NCBI GenBank assembly: GCA_040756415.1
Contig: JBFLYZ010000053.1
Coordinates: 1-25,672, forward strand
Length of the DNA stretch: 25,672 nucleotides
DNA from: JBFLYZ01 sp040756415
Lineage (GTDB): Bacteria > Bacteroidota > Bacteroidia > JADZBD01
Direction: 5' to 3'
Below are positions 6,499 to 12,485 of this stretch, one piece after another. Every line of letters begins with the position of its first letter. Within the stretch, counting starts at the first letter, position 1. Made by a program: the position numbers and the translations under genes. The notes below the pieces were generated by a model that did not search any database, was not told the DNA's origin, and saw only the letters and a program-made list of their open reading frames with translations.

Positions 6499-9400
6499 AT
6501 GAAAAAATTATCTACCCTTGCCCTCGTTGCCCTTAGTATCAGCGCCATCGCTCAAGATCATCTGACCGGCCAGCAGGCCCAGCAGGTCTGCCCGGTGAGC
6601 AAATCGGTGATCATGAGCGAGATCAACAACCTGCCCTCCTGGATATTCTTCAAAGACAATTCCTACGTGCCTGGCGATTTCGCCATGGAAGAGCTGCGTC
6701 AGACCCTGCAGATAGGCGAAGACCAGAGCTTCAAGATATACCGCAAGGAGACCGACCAGTTGGGTTACGTGCATACCCGCTACCAGCAGTATTACAAGGG
6801 CGTAAAGGTAGAAGGAGGGGAGTACCTCGTGCATGAAAGGGGCGGTTTCACCTACCTGGCCAACGGTTGCTGGTTCGATGGGATCAATGTGGGCTCGGTG
6901 CCGGTGCTTACCGAAGAGCAGGCATTGGGATTTGCGGTGCAGCACATTGACGCTGTAAAATATAAATGGGAAATAGCCGAAGAAGAGGCCTGGCTGAAAT
7001 ATGTGTGGAAAGACCCCTCTAAGACCTATTACCCCAAAGGGGAGCTCATCATCGCGCTGGTGAATGACGACTTTGCTAAAAAGGATTTCCGCCTGGCCTA
7101 TAAGTTCGATATTTACGCTGCCGAGCCCATGAGCCGCAATTACGTGTATGTTGACGCGCTGACCGGTGAGGTGATCAACAAGCGCGACCGCATCCACCAT
7201 GCAGATGTGCCAGCGGGCGGCATCACCATGTATGCCGGCAACCAGACCTGGACGGCCGACCAGGTGAACCCCACCTCGTACCGCCTGCGCGAAACCGCCA
7301 GGGGGCAGGGCCTGGAGACCTATAACCTGCTGAACGGCACCAATTACGGCAACGCGGTTGATTTTACCGATTCAGATAACAACTGGACCAGCACCGCCAA
7401 CGATGACCATGCCGCGCACGATGCGCACTGGGGCGCTGAAGCCACCTATGATTATTACGGCCAGATCCACAGCCGCAACGGCATCGATAACAACGGCATG
7501 CTCATGCTCTCCTATGTGCATTACAGCAATAACTACAACAACGCTTTCTGGAACGGCAGCGAGATGACCTATGGCGATGGCAGCGGTACGGCAGGCGGTT
7601 TCAACCCGCTTACCGCGCTGGATGTGTGCGGCCACGAGTTTACCCATGGCGTGACCGAATTCTCCTCTAACCTGGTATATTCCTACCAGTCGGGCGCGCT
7701 GAACGAATCCTTCTCCGATATCTTCGGCACCTGCATCGAGTTCTGGAAAACCCCCAGCCTGGCCGATTTCCTGATCGGTGAGCAGATCACCGTTACCCAG
7801 CCATCGGCCCTGCGCAGCATGAGCAATCCCAACCAGTATGGCGACCCGGATTGCTACCTGGGTACCAACTGGTACACCGGCACCGGAGATAATGGCGGTG
7901 TGCATACCAACAGCGGTGTGCAGAACTACTGGTTCTACCTGCTTTGCGTAGGCGGCAGCGGCACCAATGACGTGAACAATGCTTTCAGCGTAACTGGCAT
8001 AGGCATTGCCAATGCCGAGCGTATAGCTTACCGCAACAATAACGTGTACCTGACCAGCAACTCGCAGTACATCGATGCGCGCACGGGCAGCATACAGGCC
8101 GCGCAGGACCTTTTTGGCGCCTGCACGCCCGAGGTGATAGCCACCACCAACGCCTGGTATGCCTGCAATGTAGGCCCGCAGTATTCGGCAGTGGTCACTT
8201 CATCCTTCACGGCCAGCTCCACCACCAGTTGCTCGCTCCCCTTTACGGTTAATTTTACCAATACCAGTATCAACGCCACCAGCGCTGTATGGGATTTTGG
8301 CGATAACAGCACCGGCACCAATTACAACGAAACGCATACCTATACCCAGCCGGGGGTGTACACCGTTCAGCTTACCGTTACCAGCACCTGCGGCACCAGC
8401 ACCACGACCCAAACCTCGTACATCAATATCAATACTCCCGCTGCCCCGGCCACCACAGGCGCAGTAAGCTGCACTTCGCCAGCCAGCGTTACGCTTTCGG
8501 CTACGGGAACAGGTACGCTCGAATGGTTCACGCAGCCAACGGGCGGAACATCCATCAATACGGGAACAACGTATACTACGCCTTCGCTGAGCGCTACCAC
8601 CACCTATTACGTAGAGAACCAGACCCCCGGCAGTACGGGCAACGTGGGGCCGGTAAACAACAGTTTTGGCGGGGGAGGGAACCATAACAGCACAACCAAC
8701 CAGTACCTGATATTCGATGTGCTTCAGCCCTGTACCCTACAGACGGTTTGGGTCAACTCATCCACAGCCGGTAACCGTACCATACGGCTCTGGGACAATG
8801 CCGGCAATGTTGTTCAAACCATGACGGTCAACATACCTAACGGGCAGAACACCATTGCCCTCAACCTTCCTCTTTCTCCCGGCACGGGATACAGGCTGGG
8901 AGGCAACAGTATGAACTTATACAGGAACAATTCCGGGCCTTCTTATCCCTATACGCTCAATGGGGTGGTCAATATCACCAATTCCTCTGCCGGAGCCAAC
9001 TATTATTATTATTTCTATGACTGGCAGGTCACCACGGCACCCTGTACCAGCGTTCGCACACCTGTGGTCGCCACTATTGGCGGTCCAGCGGTGACCTATG
9101 CAGCGCCCGTAGATACGGCCTGCATCAATACTCCTGCTTTTGTATTGGCCGGTGGCTCGCCTTCGGGCGGCACCTATAGCGGGCCTGGCGTAAGCGGAGG
9201 AGTCTTCGACCCGTCTGTGGCCGGCATCGGCACCCACACCATTACGTATACTTATACCGATGTGAACGGCTGCACCGGCACGGCTACCCAGACCATTTAC
9301 GTGGATGCCTGCGCGGGGATAGACCCCTTCATCGTTGCCGATGGCTTCAGCGTTTATCCTAATCCCAGCAGCGGCAGCTTTACAGTGGCTATCGGGCTGA

Positions 9401-9588
9401 CCAACAGTGAAAAGGTAGAGCTTGTCCTGCTTAATACGCTTGGGCAGGCGGTGATCAGCGCATCATATGAGCTGAGTGCCGGCCTCAACACGATCGAATT
9501 CATGGAAGGCGGGCTGGCGAAAGGGGTTTATCTCATTCAGGTACGCACCAGCGAGCAAATGCTGACAAAACGCATCGAAATCAAGTAG
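6499..9588 (+). CDS. Secreted M4 (thermolysin-family) metalloprotease with PKD/Ig-like domains and T9SS sorting domain
   Basis: A 1029-residue secreted zinc endopeptidase. The order is: signal peptide (1 to about 18), FTP-like propeptide (about 35-130), PepSY-like region (to about 225), and the M4 catalytic domain (about 240-555). Zinc ligands are His379 and His383 in HEFTH plus Glu403 in GALNES, the same 24-residue spacing as thermolysin; Glu380 is catalytic and His469 in DNGGVHTNSG matches thermolysin His231. Then come a PKD domain (about 565-650), an Ig-like module, a roughly 140-residue beta-rich region, another repeat-like module (about 870-945), and a type A T9SS sorting domain from about 950, opening with VYPNPSSGSF. 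The protein would cross the outer membrane by T9SS and lose its C-terminal domain. Expression may depend on the nearby porX system. Confidence 0.95.
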   Translation: MKKLSTLALVALSISAIAQDHLTGQQAQQVCPVSKSVIMSEINNLPSWIFFKDNSYVPGDFAMEELRQTLQIGEDQSFKIYRKETDQLGYVHTRYQQYYKGVKVEGGEYLVHERGGFTYLANGCWFDGINVGSVPVLTEEQALGFAVQHIDAVKYKWEIAEEEAWLKYVWKDPSKTYYPKGELIIALVNDDFAKKDFRLAYKFDIYAAEPMSRNYVYVDALTGEVINKRDRIHHADVPAGGITMYAGNQTWTADQVNPTSYRLRETARGQGLETYNLLNGTNYGNAVDFTDSDNNWTSTANDDHAAHDAHWGAEATYDYYGQIHSRNGIDNNGMLMLSYVHYSNNYNNAFWNGSEMTYGDGSGTAGGFNPLTALDVCGHEFTHGVTEFSSNLVYSYQSGALNESFSDIFGTCIEFWKTPSLADFLIGEQITVTQPSALRSMSNPNQYGDPDCYLGTNWYTGTGDNGGVHTNSGVQNYWFYLLCVGGSGTNDVNNAFSVTGIGIANAERIAYRNNNVYLTSNSQYIDARTGSIQAAQDLFGACTPEVIATTNAWYACNVGPQYSAVVTSSFTASSTTSCSLPFTVNFTNTSINATSAVWDFGDNSTGTNYNETHTYTQPGVYTVQLTVTSTCGTSTTTQTSYININTPAAPATTGAVSCTSPASVTLSATGTGTLEWFTQPTGGTSINTGTTYTTPSLSATTTYYVENQTPGSTGNVGPVNNSFGGGGNHNSTTNQYLIFDVLQPCTLQTVWVNSSTAGNRTIRLWDNAGNVVQTMTVNIPNGQNTIALNLPLSPGTGYRLGGNSMNLYRNNSGPSYPYTLNGVVNITNSSAGANYYYYFYDWQVTTAPCTSVRTPVVATIGGPAVTYAAPVDTACINTPAFVLAGGSPSGGTYSGPGVSGGVFDPSVAGIGTHTITYTYTDVNGCTGTATQTIYVDACAGIDPFIVADGFSVYPNPSSGSFTVAIGLTNSEKVELVLLNTLGQAVISASYELSAGLNTIEFMEGGLAKGVYLIQVRTSEQMLTKRIEIK

Positions 9589-9598
9589 AATTATTTTG

Positions 9599-9967
9599 AT
9601 GAATCGGATTTGTGTAATAGTGTTTTTTCTGATCACGTTTGTGATCCCGGGCCTGGCTTTGGACAGACCCGGGATTGTGGTTTCATTTTCTGATGCGCCA
9701 CTTTCGGTATCGGGGGCCGAAGCGGCTGAAAAATCCTGTTTGCCCGGGTTTGTTATCAAAGAAAACAAAGGCAAAGAACAGCTTAAGCAAAAAAAGCTCA
9801 GGAAAAAACGCGGGAGATATATTGATCTGGCAAAGCCCCGGGTGTTTTATCGATGCACCTCCCTTTATGAATCTCCTCTTCCCAGCCTGCCGTTTTACGC
9901 GCAGCCGAATTATCAATCCTCCCTGTTCCGTTTCGATTGCAAACGCGGCCCGCCTGCGCTGGCTTGA
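9599..9967 (+). CDS. Doubtful small secreted protein
   Basis: A 122-residue ORF starting 10 nt after the M4 protease gene. The N-terminus (MNRICVIVFFLITFVIPGLA) looks like a signal peptide; the rest is a Lys/Arg-rich stretch and a Pro/Tyr-rich end with no recognised family. An opposing ORF is open over 9683-10084, and an 8-bp inverted repeat (9644-9675) sits inside, so the region may instead be the 3' end of the protease transcript. The signal-peptide-like start and the short gap are the only supports. Confidence 0.4.
   Translation: MNRICVIVFFLITFVIPGLALDRPGIVVSFSDAPLSVSGAEAAEKSCLPGFVIKENKGKEQLKQKKLRKKRGRYIDLAKPRVFYRCTSLYESPLPSLPFYAQPNYQSSLFRFDCKRGPPALA
9644..9675. repeat. Inverted repeat, possible weak terminator after the M4 protease
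   Basis: Arms ATCCCGGG (9644-9651) and CCCGGGAT (9668-9675) pair perfectly around a 16-nt loop. It starts 56 nt after the protease stop codon and is followed by only a broken T-rich stretch, so it is at best a weak intrinsic terminator. It lies inside the doubtful 122-residue ORF. Confidence 0.35.
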
Positions 9968-10028
9968 TCCTCCCCTCAATCTTTCGTTGAAATAAATAAT
10001 CGCTCCCGCGTTTGTAATGCTTTTTGTT

Positions 10029-10172
10029 ATGGCCGATTGGCAGGTAATAATTGAATGTACGTTTAAGGTATTTGATGTGATCATACGGGCTGACTCATAT
10101 GCCCAGGCCTATATAACGGCCCAGGCGAAATATCCCGGTTGCACGATCAAAAGCATATCCCGTGTCAGGTAA
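10029..10172 (+). CDS. 47-residue protein, predicted beta-alpha-beta, unknown
   Basis: A short ORF beginning MADWQVIIECTFKVFDVIIR and ending SISRVR. The alternating hydrophobic pattern suggests a strand pair, a helix rich in Ala and Tyr (SYAQAYITAQAKYP) and a final strand (CTIKSISRV), which is coherent for a tiny folded domain. The 53-residue gene starts 17 nt later, and the DUF2490 gene overlaps that one, so all are probably on one transcript. No clear -7 box was found upstream. The family is not recognised. Confidence 0.6.
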   Translation: MADWQVIIECTFKVFDVIIRADSYAQAYITAQAKYPGCTIKSISRVR

Positions 10173-10189
10173 TCAACATATGCAGTATT

Positions 10190-10351
10190 ATGCTATCGGA
10201 TAAGCCGTCCAAGCCTGAACTGGTAGATTACATAATCAGCCGCAGGCCAGGCTTGAAAAACAAGCGCCTGGAGGAGCTGAGCATTGAAGCGCTTGTTTTC
10301 ATCAGAATCCGGATCGATATAGAAGAATACTATAAAAATGTGAAGAAATGA
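10190..10351 (+). CDS. 53-residue helical protein, unknown
   Basis: A charged, mostly helical small protein (MLSDKPSKPELVDYIISRR... ending EEYYKNVKK). I chose the ATG at 10190; the frame extends back to a TTG at 10139, but that overlaps the preceding 47-residue gene. Its TGA overlaps the ATG of the DUF2490 gene by 4 nt (ATGA), so coupled translation is likely. No domain is recognised. The overlap and the codon pattern are the support. Confidence 0.6.
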   Translation: MLSDKPSKPELVDYIISRRPGLKNKRLEELSIEALVFIRIRIDIEEYYKNVKK

Positions 10352-11034
10352 AGAATAGATATCTTGCTGTAATAAGTGCGATTGCTTTTGTATCCGGTGA
10401 ACTTCACGCTCAAGTGTATCCTGATGCGGGCCTGTGGAGCACCTTCAGCCTCGAATATAGGTTCAATACACGCTTTTCAGTAGTGCTGGACGAGGAATTC
10501 AGGTTGAAGGAAAACTTCTCGCAGGTCAACCTTTTCTATACTAACCTCGGAGCGGCTTACCAGCCGGCAGATTTCCTGAAGCTGGCTTTTACTTACAGGA
10601 ACGTGCAAAAGTTCCGTGAGGATAAAAGTGTCAGCTTCAGAAACAGGTTGATGTTCGACATTATCCTGCGTTATAAGTTCAAACCGCTGGCCGCTTCATT
10701 CCGGACCCGTTTTCAGGGAGAACTGGCTGATTTTTACACCAGCCCCAATGGTAGGGTGCCGGAATACTATATGCGTAATAAACTGGAAGTGAAATACGAT
10801 TCGGAAAGACGGCTGGTTCCGTATATCTCTGCTGAGTTCAGGTATCAGATCCGCCAGCGCAGAGCACCGGAAACCGATGGCCTGTACCATCGGGCGCGGC
10901 CTGCGGCCGGATTCGATTATAAGCTCAATGAACATAATTCATTTGGCTTGTATTATCTGGCTCAACTGGAATGGAATGTAAGCGAACCCGAGCGGCTGTA
11001 TATAATCGGAATACAATATAACCTTACTCTATAA
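10348..11034 (+). CDS. DUF2490 outer-membrane beta-barrel protein
   Basis: A 228-residue protein with a signal peptide (MKNRYLAVISAIAFVSGELHAQ) and alternating aromatic/polar strands throughout, such as LWSTFSLEYRF and LKLAFTYRNV, closing with YIIGIQYNLTL. This is the DUF2490 pattern: Bacteroidota outer-membrane barrels of about 220-260 residues, ending in a strand with a terminal hydrophobic residue. Function is unknown for the family. It overlaps the 53-residue gene upstream, and a 39-residue membrane peptide gene starts 9 nt downstream. Confidence 0.85.
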   Translation: MKNRYLAVISAIAFVSGELHAQVYPDAGLWSTFSLEYRFNTRFSVVLDEEFRLKENFSQVNLFYTNLGAAYQPADFLKLAFTYRNVQKFREDKSVSFRNRLMFDIILRYKFKPLAASFRTRFQGELADFYTSPNGRVPEYYMRNKLEVKYDSERRLVPYISAEFRYQIRQRRAPETDGLYHRARPAAGFDYKLNEHNSFGLYYLAQLEWNVSEPERLYIIGIQYNLTL

Positions 11035-11043
11035 TTTCTCAGG

Positions 11044-11163
11044 ATGTCACGCAAGCAAAAAAGCGACAGTCATAAGTGGAAATTACTCGATACGATAGTC
11101 GTATTGGCTATTATACTTATATTCCTGGCGCTATTCAACCAATGGTTCAAAATTTCGTTCTGA
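11044..11163 (+). CDS. 39-residue single-pass membrane protein
   Basis: ATG at 11044, TGA at 11161-11163. The N-terminal half is basic and polar (MSRKQKSDSHKWKLLD), followed by one hydrophobic helix (TIVVLAIILIFLALF) and a short tail (NQWFKISF). By the positive-inside rule the N-terminus is cytosolic. It starts 9 nt after the DUF2490 stop, so it likely belongs to the same transcript, and its stop lies 13 nt before the convergent Crp/Fnr gene. No family is recognised. Confidence 0.6.
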   Translation: MSRKQKSDSHKWKLLDTIVVLAIILIFLALFNQWFKISF

Positions 11164-11176
11164 TCAGGCATGGGTT

Positions 11177-11872
11177 CTAAAACAGGTCGCTAATGTTCTC
11201 CAGCTCTGCCGGGTCGAGAACGATGATCCTTCTGCCTTCTGTGCGAATGATCTTTTTCTCCTTGAAGTTCTGCAGCATGCGAACCAGCGTTTCTTTGGCT
11301 GTACCCACGTAATTGGCCAGGTCATCGCGCGACAGGTTGATGACCGGGGGGAGATGTCCTTTATCCTTTCGTTTATACTTCTCGTTCAGGATGAGCAAGG
11401 CAAGGGCCAGGCGCTCGCGCACGCTTTTCTGGGCGAACACAGAAATATGGTTGGCCCAGACCGAAAACTCACGGCTCAGCGCGCGAAGCAGGATATTAGG
11501 AAGTACGGAAGAACGGTTCAGCAGCCGGATGAAGGACTGTGCGGGCACGAATGACAGAACCGAATCCTCGAGGGCCTTGGCTGAAACGGGATGGGGCTCA
11601 GCGCTCAGGATAGGGCGGTAACCGAAGGATTCGCCCCGCGTATAGATGTAAATGATCTGCTCTTTGCCTTCGGAATTGGTCTGGTAGATCTTCACCTTAC
11701 CCTTTCTTAGAAAATATACGCCCCGGGGGAAGCTGCCCTGGCGGTAGATCAATTGCCCTTTTTTGATCTCTTTCCTGATCATTTTTTCCTTCAGCAGGCG
11801 CGATTCATCTTCAGGAAGGCCTTCCAGCACCGAAAAACGGGAAAAATGGTAGTTATCGATCTTTAAAGGCAT
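11177..11872 (-). CDS. Crp/Fnr-family transcription regulator
   Basis: A 231-residue regulator. Residues about 15-130 form a cyclic-nucleotide-binding-type beta-roll (KGQLIYRQGSFPRGVYFLRKG; GESFGYRPILSAEPHPVSA). A dimerisation helix follows, then a winged HTH (LSRDDLANYVGTAKETLVRM) whose recognition helix carries Glu and Arg four residues apart, as in FNR and CRP. No cysteine occurs anywhere, so an FNR-type iron-sulfur cluster is excluded, and the Glu and Arg that contact cAMP in E. coli CRP are not seen at the matching places. The effector is unknown. The operator at 11907-11922 sits 21 nt before its -7 box, predicting self-activation. Neighbours are the divergent trehalose genes and a candidate sRNA. 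Confidence 0.9.
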   Translation of the reverse strand: MPLKIDNYHFSRFSVLEGLPEDESRLLKEKMIRKEIKKGQLIYRQGSFPRGVYFLRKGKVKIYQTNSEGKEQIIYIYTRGESFGYRPILSAEPHPVSAKALEDSVLSFVPAQSFIRLLNRSSVLPNILLRALSREFSVWANHISVFAQKSVRERLALALLILNEKYKRKDKGHLPPVINLSRDDLANYVGTAKETLVRMLQNFKEKKIIRTEGRRIIVLDPAELENISDLF

Positions 11873-11877
11873 GCCGG

Positions 11878-11885
11878 CAAAGATA
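11878..11885 (-). promoter_or_regulatory. -7 box of the Crp/Fnr gene
   Basis: TATCTTTG on the minus strand (11885 to 11878), a perfect TAnnTTTG, ends 5 nt before the ATG at 11872, so the mRNA is nearly leaderless. No -33 TTG lies at the usual distance. Instead the 16-bp palindrome begins exactly 21 nt upstream, as expected for an activator-dependent promoter. Confidence 0.65.
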
Positions 11886-11906
11886 TCTTTTCATTAAGAC
11901 ATAAAA

Positions 11907-11922
11907 ATTGACAAATGTCAAT
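11907..11922. promoter_or_regulatory. Fnr-like operator, site 1
   Basis: ATTGAC-AAAT-GTCAAT, a perfect 6-bp inverted repeat around 4 nt. It has the geometry of FNR sites (TTGAT-N4-ATCAA), with C in place of T. It lies between two divergent -7 boxes, each exactly 21 nt away (11885 on the minus strand, 11944 on the plus strand), so one dimer could activate both the regulator gene and the small RNA from about position -40. Confidence 0.75.
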
Positions 11923-11943
11923 GCATTCCTTGCCCTGCTGCAA

Positions 11944-11951
11944 TAAATTTG
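11944..11951 (+). promoter_or_regulatory. -7 box of the candidate small RNA
   Basis: TAAATTTG, a perfect TAnnTTTG, lies 21 nt after operator site 1. The expected start is near 11955. There is no TTG -33 element at normal spacing, consistent with dependence on an activator. Confidence 0.6.
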
Positions 11952-11954
11952 CCA

Positions 11955-12038
11955 TCCCGGCTGATTTCTCGGTTAATTCCGAAAGATAAAACCCGCCTCT
12001 CCTGTTTTCTGGTTGTTTTAAGAGGCGGGTTTTATTAA
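11955..12038 (+). ncRNA. Candidate Crp/Fnr-activated small RNA (about 80 nt)
   Basis: A predicted transcript runs from the start near 11955 to a strong hairpin terminator ending near 12036. It contains no ATG and no open frame of useful length. The 5' part holds a small stem (CGG and CCG around TTAATT, 11970-11981), then a single-stranded A-rich stretch before the terminator stem. The logic matches E. coli FnrS, an FNR-activated regulatory RNA, though no sequence similarity is claimed. Alternatively the terminator merely insulates the trehalose promoter from upstream transcription. Exact ends are estimates. Confidence 0.5.
11986..12036 (+). terminator. Strong intrinsic terminator hairpin between the two operators
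   Basis: A perfect 15-bp stem (11986-12000 with 12021-12035; core CCCGCCTCT with AGAGGCGGG) around a 20-nt loop. The A-rich 5' end and TTTTATT 3' end make it usable in both directions. It sits downstream of the site-1 plus-strand promoter and upstream of site 2, in a region with no coding frame. Confidence 0.75.
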
Positions 12039-12047
12039 ATCGCTGAA

Positions 12048-12063
12048 ATTGACGAATGTCAAT
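12048..12063. promoter_or_regulatory. Fnr-like operator, site 2
   Basis: ATTGAC-GAAT-GTCAAT differs from site 1 in one base of the 4-nt centre. A plus-strand -7-like box follows after exactly 21 nt (12085). No such box lies at that distance on the minus side, so this site points only toward the trehalose operon. Confidence 0.75.
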
Positions 12064-12084
12064 GAACATCTGCCCGTAAGCCCG

Positions 12085-12092
12085 CATTTTTG
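12085..12092 (+). promoter_or_regulatory. -7 box of the trehalose operon
   Basis: CATTTTTG matches TAnnTTTG in 7 of 8 positions and is placed 21 nt after operator site 2. The start would be near 12096, giving a leader of about 100 nt before the ATG at 12199. The weak box and missing -33 element fit activator dependence. The leader shows no riboswitch I recognise. Confidence 0.55.
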
Positions 12093-12198
12093 TTGTTCTG
12101 CGAACGGATCCCGTTTTTCTATTTCTCTGCATCCCCTAGCCTGAAGAGCCGTAAGAACGGTTTCCTTTGCTTAATCTGAAAACGCTGTAACCGAACGA

Positions 12199-12483
12199 AT
12201 GAGAATAAAAGAAAAATTGCAGGCGGTGATTAGGTCGATCAGGGAGATGCCCGATCCGGAAGAGGTGCCGGCATTGCTGCAGCATACCATAGAGGAGCTG
12301 ATCGATGCGGATATCATGGGCCTTGAGCTGAGCCTCTGTGTGCACTATATCAAGCAGGAGCTGAGCAAATGCCTGCTGGAGGCAGACAGCGGGGAGCTGG
12401 AGAACATCCGGGCGGCCACGCGCTGGCTGTGGGGTTTTGAATGCGTATTTGGAAAGAATGTTTATCATTTTGAGCTGAACTGA
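12199..12483 (+). CDS. 94-residue helical protein of unknown function, first gene of trehalose operon
   Basis: A small soluble protein with Glu/Leu-rich amphipathic helices (MRIKEKLQAVIRSIREMP; VPALLQHTIEELIDADI) and a Trp/Phe-rich end (RWLWGFECVFGKNVYHFELN). It has three cysteines, no signal peptide and no recognised family. Its stop is 2 nt before the otsAB start, so the two are almost certainly cotranslated from the operator-controlled promoter. A role linked to trehalose synthesis or to the inducing stress is inferred from position only. Confidence 0.75.
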   Translation: MRIKEKLQAVIRSIREMPDPEEVPALLQHTIEELIDADIMGLELSLCVHYIKQELSKCLLEADSGELENIRAATRWLWGFECVFGKNVYHFELN

Positions 12484-12485
12484 AA

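Noticed and set aside
9683..10084. 133-residue minus-strand ORF
   Set aside because: Arg-rich low-complexity composition, no recognisable start context, and it overlaps the better supported 47-residue plus-strand gene.
12019..12026. Possible minus-strand promoter 21 nt from operator site 2
   Set aside because: The minus-strand sequence there (GCCTCTTA) is part of the terminator stem and does not resemble TAnnTTTG.
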